Source: Catenaria anguillulae PL171
Lineage: Eukaryota > Blastocladiomycota > Blastocladiomycetes > Blastocladiales > Catenariaceae
Length of the DNA: 64,000 nucleotides
Assembly: GCA_002102555.1 (NCBI GenBank)
Contig: MCFL01000073.1
Coordinates: 1 to 64,000, forward strand
Reading direction: 5' to 3'
The notes under the pieces were generated by a model. The model was not told where the DNA came from. It ran no database searches and saw nothing but the letters and a program-made list of their open reading frames with translations. Both the position numbers and the translations under genes were made by a program. Positions 58,976 through 64,000 of this stretch are shown in pieces. The stretch's first letter is position 1. Every line of letters begins with the position of its first letter.

Positions 58976-59782
58976 CTAAAACCTTCCTTCATGCGAGAAC
59001 TAACAGTACGCAACGTGGCGGCCACCTTACCGGGCGGACTGCCCATAATCAGCGCCACAATGGCATCCTTTGCCACCCGAATGTTCTGGAACGAGCCCAG
59101 AATGTGAATCTTTGTGTCGGCCACAACCACACGGGTCCGGGACGCATTCTCGATCGTGTACTTTGTCTTGCCCGACTTGCCCGCAATGCGGCCAATGGCG
59201 CGCGACAAGTGGTCGCCGTTGAGCGTCTTGACGTCCTTGATCTCAAACGAGTCAATGTACAGGTCGTCCAGGCGCAAAAGGGCCATGGCATCGTCCACCT
59301 CAAACCCAGGGCAAATGCGCGCACGAAATCGGCCGCTTTTTGCAAAAAGCCGGCTTCTTGGTTTGCTCGCATGACTGGATGTGTAACGTGGCATGGAGCG
59401 AACGCAACGAAGGGTCAGCAAAAAAAAAAAAGAAAGCCAGTCCATGGCACCGCAGCGAAAAGAATGAACATACCCGAATCTCGACCGACTTGCTCTTCAA
59501 GTTGTACCTGACTTGCAAGCCCATCTGCTCCACCAGCGGCGTGTAAATCTTGAGCCACTCCTTCTTGAGGGGCGTTTGGCGGTGTGGCGGAATCAGCACG
59601 CGGCGCAACTGGCGCTCGCCCATCATTTCCTTTGCCGATGCAGGTGCAAACTGTGGCTTTTCGGCAACGTCCGTCATGTCAACGTCTTGCGAGGTGGACG
59701 ACAGCGACGACGAGGCTGCCAAGGCGGCGTCGGTGGTCGCGATTATGTCGAGCGGTTGAAGCAGTGGGATTTCGGATGACAT
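58976..59782 (-). CDS. PNO1: Pno1/Dim2 KH-domain ribosome assembly factor, with three apparent one-base deletions
   Basis: Binds the 3' end of 18S rRNA precursor and the Dim1/Nob1 machinery in 40S assembly. Exon 1 59782-59474 ([10 protein letters not shown] start; [30 protein letters not shown]). The intron is 59473-59375, and exon 2 starts at 59374 with SCEQTK. From there the Pno1 sequence is complete only if one base is added near 59356 (into [18 protein letters not shown]), near 59304 (into [20 protein letters not shown]) and near 58984 (to end K-E-R-F-stop, the expected terminus). In between, [20 protein letters not shown] and VHILGSFQN-type KH sequence is intact. Without the last change the frame reads on to 58909. 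Either consensus errors or a freshly inactivated copy. Confidence 0.85.
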
Positions 59783-60222
59783 GGTTGTGGGTGTGCTTGG
59801 CATGTGAGATGCGCTAGTGTGCATGCATTGTACTTGAACACGGATAGCATGTGTGCTGTGGATTGGGCGCATGTGCGCCAACTTGCGAGACTATAATGGC
59901 TGGCCACAATCGCATTCAAGCGTCATGGACAGTCACGTGACTCGTGTCTAGGCTTCCTGTCCGCTGTGCTCCAAGCTGCCGGTTCATGTTCGTTGGGGCC
60001 GACGCGAATCAAGTTGCGTGCGAGACAAAATTGCAATTGACGGACTCACGTCATCATCACCACCACTGGCATTTGTCCTTATCGTTCGCACCTCGATTTC
60101 CTCTCTTTGCTCACAAGTTGACGTCTACGCCTCTGCCATGTTTGCTTTGCGCCGCTCCTTTGCATCCGCCGCCGGCCGCCTCACTACTTCCCCAACGCAC
60201 CTTTTCGTCCACGCCTGCCAAC
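59783..60222. other. Divergent promoter region, PNO1 / dehydrogenase
   Basis: 440 bases. From 60138 a plus-strand ATG opens MFALRRSFASAAGRL, a mitochondrial-presequence-like peptide out of frame with the dehydrogenase that follows. Confidence 0.45.
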
Positions 60223-61435
60223 ATGGGTCGACTCGCTGGTCAAACCGTCTTCATGTCCGTGCCCTGCTGTGAATGTCGCCCAAAAGCCTTGCTCGATCCA
60301 CACGCCTGACTGACCTCCGCGTCCTGCTTTCCTAGCACCGGTGCAAGTTCCGGTATTGGTGCAAGGTATTTCCATGTTTTCTGTGGAGATCATTCGCGGC
60401 CTTGACACTAGACATGCTTTCATGCTCTCTGACTGCTCTTGTCCCGAAACCGGTCCCCGGCCACACTTGTAGCTGCGCTCGGTACGGTAATCTCCTATTA
60501 CTTGTGACTTTGCCAACTCCAGGACGTGACGCCTGACCTCAATGCGTCCTGTCTATACATAGCCAATTTGCGGCCGAAAACTCCAACCTGATCCTGACTG
60601 CCCGGCGCGCCGACCGCCTCGACGCCCTTCGCTCCGAACTTCTTGCGGCCCACCCGTCCATCAAGGTGCACACGGCGGCACTGGACGTGACCAAGCGCGA
60701 CCATGTGTTTGAAGTGGTGCGGTCGCTGCCTGAAGACTTGCAAGCCGTTGACGTGCTCGTCAACAATGCCGGCCTTGTGATTGGTCTGGACCACTTGGTG
60801 GACGTCAAGCCCGAGCATGTGGATACCATGTTTGAGACCAATGTCAAGGGCCTGCTGCATGTGACGCAGGCCATTTTGCCCGGCATGAAGGAGAGAAACA
60901 AGGGACATGTGATTAATGTTGGGTCGATTGCGGGCAAGCAAGCCTAGTGCGTGCTCTCTCTCAGCGTCGCGTTCACAGTACATGGTACATTCCACTGACG
61001 CTGTTGCTGCACATGTTTGCAGCCAGGGCGGGTCCATCTACTGCGCTACCAAGCACGCCGTCGAGGCCATGACGCGCGCGCTTACCCAAGAGCTCATTCC
61101 GACCAACATTCGCGTGACGCTTGTGACGCCCGGGCTCGTGGAAACAGAGTTCTCCGTGGTGAGGTTCCAGGGCGACAAGAACAAGGCCGACGGGGTGTAC
61201 AAGGGCCTCGAGCCATTGACAGGCGACGACATTGCCGAGATCATTGTGTTTACGGCCAGCCGCCCGCCGCATGTGCAGAGTACGTTGTTTCTTTCCATTC
61301 TGGTCAGTTCGTATTTGTCGAGGAGACATGTGTGTCGTTACTCACCACAGATTTGGCGTTTTTGCTTGCGCAGTCAACGATGTGGTCGTGTTCCCGTCGG
61401 CTCAGTCGAGTGCTTGGCATGTGCATCGGGAATGA
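60223..61435 (+). CDS. Short-chain dehydrogenase, YMR226C/serine-dehydrogenase type
   Basis: NADP-dependent oxidoreductase of the classical SDR family, closest in phrasing to yeast Ymr226c (3-hydroxy acids such as serine and threonine derivatives). Exons 60223-60254, 60336-60365 (30 nt), 60563-60946, 61023-61279 and 61374-61435 give 254 residues. Cofactor motif TGASSGIG is assembled across two introns (TVF-I-TGASSGIGA-S-QFAAE). VDVLVNNAGLVIG, the catalytic Ser in NVGSIAGKQAY, and Tyr/Lys in GGSIYCATKHAV are present; VTPGLVETEFSVVRFQGD is the family's PG motif. The ATG at 60223 gives a cytosolic form. Upstream, a frame reading RTFSSTPAN leads into this ATG, so a mitochondrial form may have existed. 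Confidence 0.92.
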
Positions 61436-62211
61436 GCCGACTTGGAGGAGTTGAGAGTGGTTAGCAAGTTTATTGCTCTGAACGTTGTTGTGTTTTTTGT
61501 GAGTGGGGCAGCTCGCAAAGCCCATTTGTGTCATAAAGCCCACGGAAATGCATTCGAATGTCAACCTACCTTCGTCAGGCTGTGCGCTGCTGTCTGCGTA
61601 CGTGTGCCCGACCTGCGGCGGAGATGAGCGAAAATATTCCGAGAGGCGCGTCGCAGTCACTCGGTGGCTTTGCTGATCCACAAACACGGGGTCTGACAAT
61701 CAAATGATATTATGCCGCCCCCATTATGTTGATATCATTGCTGGCCTCTCATCTGCTGCCGACAGATATCATCTGACATAAGCTATCGCGGGATACCTTT
61801 CCTTCGTATCAATGATATCTCTTATTTCCATGATATCTCTTATTTGTCCCAATGACGGATATGATACTGCACCACATGAATGGATACCTCTTCAGGATAA
61901 CAAGGGAAAAAGTCTTCCGTAACTTCCACGTGACCTGATTTCACCAATACATCATTTGCTGCAATGAACGGAGTGCAATGATCGCGGTGCTCAAGAGAAT
62001 CAAAACATATTAGATCAATCGAAATGAATGGAGGGCAATGATCGAGAAGCAAAACGACAACGACATGGTATACGGTCAAGTCAACAGCAGTGTTCAAATT
62101 ACCAATAGATCGAAATGAATGGAGTGCAATGATCATGGTGCTCGAGAGAATCAAAACGACATGGTATATGGTGGGGCGGGGGAAAGAAACAAGACACCAG
62201 CAATGTTCAAA
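61436..62211. other. AT-rich interval with short repeats next to the transposase
   Basis: No gene. ATGATATCTCTTATTT occurs twice at about 61812-61844, and several other GATATCA words cluster at 61700-61830. From 61965 to the transposase stop there is an imperfect direct repeat (separate entry). This may be the 3' terminal part of the transposon. Confidence 0.5.
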
Positions 62212-62220
62212 TTACCAATC
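61965..62220. repeat. Imperfect direct repeat flanking the transposase 3' end
   Basis: GGAGTGCAATGATC followed by GGTGCTC(A/G)AGAGAATCAAAAC occurs at about 61969 and again at about 62120; GAAATGAATGGAG(T/G)GCAATGATC also occurs at about 62020 and 62112; TGTTCAAATTACCAAT ends copies at about 62107 and 62219. The unit is roughly 110-150 bases and the copies have diverged. The last copy includes the transposase stop codon. Confidence 0.75.
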
Positions 62221-64000
62221 GGCAAGCGCATCTGCCTTTGCCTTGCGGTATGCCTTGACGGACAGGAGTTGCTCAGTCGTGAGTACTTGCTGTGAGATAT
62301 CCTCCTTTGACATGGCTGTCATGAAATGTTTTGTCAGTGCTGGTACAAGGGCTTGCGCTGAACTTGATGCAATAAAGGAACATGAACGAACCGGCATAAT
62401 ACGCCAGGAGATCTTCAGTGAGCGCCTTCGGCGGGACACTGGTGGTGGGTGATGGTTGCGTTCGAGTGGGCACACTTGAGGAGGTCGATGCGGGCAGAGA
62501 TGTTTTGCGCTTCTTCTTTGCGTCCGACGGATCGGACGCGCTTGAAGGGGTGGACACAGAAGTCCGGCTGCGTTTGGCGCGTGCGGTGGGCGGTGCCGGC
62601 AAAGAAGATGTTGAGGCCTTGACAGATTCCAGCGACTTTGCACGGGCTTTCTCGGCAGATTTCACCCGACGCTGTTCATTTGCTGCGTCACGAGCTGACC
62701 TTGACGAGCCAAACATGAGTGGGACCCCAGTTGAAGCAGAACTTGCGACGCGTTGGTGGTCTTCGTCATCAAACTTTTTGGCCGAGATGACGTATTCCGT
62801 AAGAGATAGATGAATGCCTACTTCCTTGTGGTCTCGCTCGTTGGTCGACTCGATCGTGTTTGTGTGTGGGCACACGCTGGCCATGATATGCTGTGGAATG
62901 TTGGAGTAACCGGGAAAGAGCGAGCGAACCAAGACTTGACTGTACTTGCCTACGATGGCCTCGGCCTTGTCTGCTCGTTCGTCTGGCGTCGCCAAGAGTT
63001 CCTGCAAACGGTCGTCATAGTCGTTGGCCGTCCAGCAAACTGGGAGGCTCAGCAAAAGTTTGCGACCATACGACGACAACCCGGACTTGAGTACATTGCG
63101 GATAAAGTGGACGTGACACGGAACGCCAACATGCGACAGTGCTAGTTCGGGCGTGCCAAACGCAGGACAAACAGAGAGAAGGGCCTGCCCGACGCCAAGA
63201 GCTTGACCAGCGTCTAGGTCCAATCGAATTGCGTCAATCGGGACAACGAGGCCTTTTCCTACCTTGGCTAACGGTGCGGAAGTGTTGTTCACACGGTCAA
63301 ATGCAGAGAAATGAAGTGGATGACCGGTGTGCTGCTTGTACGCCGCAAAGAGAGCGAGGATGATGGCACAATACGTGTCCGCGTCTTGACGGTCAACCCA
63401 CGCACGAGCAACAGTTGTTGCAGCGTTGGTCACAGTGTCATAGACGACAATCTTGACCATGTTGACGGCGCCACGAGTGCACTGGAACGTCATGTCGATG
63501 TCAAAAACGCGAGCTCGGGCCAAGAGCATGGCGCCCGATTCAGGCATTGCAAAAGCAATAAAGCGCTGACCATCAAACGACACATTCTGCAAATAGCCAG
63601 CCACAAGGGTTGAGCCAGAGCAAAACAATTGGAATAGAGCGATTTGGTCCGGCAAGCCATGTACTTCAGGTGGAGTGGTTGATTGTACAGGGACGAGATT
63701 GCGGGCACGCTGCCGTTGCGCAAAGGATGGGTGGGAAATGTCGATCCGGTGAATCATCGCCAACGCTGCGAGGCGCTCGCGGGACGTGAGCTTGTTGAAG
63801 TGACTCGGCTGTTGACACTTGGCGGCCTCGGCAATGGCCTGCTTGATGTTCGTCGGAGTTTTTTCCGGAGGTGGCGGTGGGTGGTTGTGCTCTCCCATGA
63901 GAAGCATCACTGAATACGGAAAAGTTGAGTCGACAGGAAGGAACAGGTCGCCAATGACTGGGCAATCGTCACCGCACTTGACCATGTTCTGCTTGGTGAT
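62212..64000 (-). mobile_element. MULE-like DDE transposase, 5' end beyond the window
   Basis: Better preserved than the copy at 28-29 kb and unrelated to it in detail. Exon 64000-62392 (open to the window edge; ATG at 63985 is probably internal) and exon 62315-62212 (76-nt phase 1 intron, GTTCGT donor) encode more than 560 residues. The N-terminal LMGEHNHPPPPP resembles the end of a FLYWCH/WRKY-GCM1-type zinc finger. Catalytic candidates are VFDIDMTFQCTRG (D), IRLDLDAGQALGVGQAL (D) and TNTIESTNERDHKEVG (E), with CHVHFIRNVLKSGL between. A basic Ser/Lys-rich tail (KRSRTSVST, KKKRKTSLP) follows. Family by motif order; another DDE superfamily is possible. Confidence 0.7.

Noticed and set aside
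61700-61850. CRISPR-like or hairpin array of GATATC words
   Set aside because: Spacing is irregular and units are too short; the context is eukaryotic, so it is better seen as AT-rich transposon-flank sequence.

Overview
The window is eukaryotic nuclear DNA, most likely from an early-diverging, zoosporic-type fungus (Blastocladiomycota- or Chytridiomycota-like; the lineage is an inference). Genes are dense. Introns are short, about 60-130 nt, and nearly all GT-AG. Several genes are fungal in character (ORT1-type ornithine carrier, ATP7-like subunit d, Brr6/Brl1-type nuclear-envelope protein). Others are families that yeasts and most Dikarya lack: a true vinculin, a sphingomyelin-synthase-type PAP2_C protein, and a seven-helix receptor fused to an RGS domain. 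Exon joins below were chosen by hand from splice sites, reading phase and remembered family sequences; no search was run.

Layout. 0-10 kb: mitochondrial-type glutamyl-tRNA synthetase, SR-protein kinase, mitochondrial acyl carrier protein, NOP16, ornithine carrier. 10.4-16.8 kb: a 2,019-residue vinculin on the minus strand, about twice the animal length, expanded by extra copies of the ~112-residue vinculin repeat carried on two in-register phase 1-1 exons. 17-24.5 kb: YKT6 and VPS60/CHMP5 (divergent), then a PAP2_C synthase and a Brr6/Brl1 protein (divergent). 24.5-26.8 kb: the largest stretch without a convincing gene. 26.8-29.7 kb: a decayed MULE-type transposase running in frame into an NYN ribonuclease-like domain. 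30-36 kb: a LisH-CTLH-WD40 protein and a USP5/Ubp14 deubiquitinase. 36-41 kb: members of an F-box/LRR-like family flanking an internally deleted Helitron and a 124-bp tandem duplication. 42-53 kb: a BCL7-like protein, a complex I B15-like subunit, a LIM-domain-binding protein with long polyQ, CCA tRNA nucleotidyltransferase, a protein with a centrosomin-motif-like helix, and another F-box-family fragment. 53.6-61.4 kb: 7TM-RGS protein, prolidase, ATP synthase subunit d, PNO1 and a YMR226C-type dehydrogenase. 61.9-64 kb: direct repeats and a better-preserved MULE-like transposase running off the right edge.

Themes. Most genes are housekeeping (mitochondrial translation, respiration, carriers, ribosome assembly, ESCRT and SNARE traffic). 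The accessory material is three transposon relics and the dispersed F-box family. Single-base frameshifts cluster at about 53.7-60.2 kb, including three apparent one-base losses in the normally essential PNO1; local consensus errors or recent decay both fit. The most interesting locus is the expanded vinculin, which implies cell-adhesion-type actin machinery in this organism.
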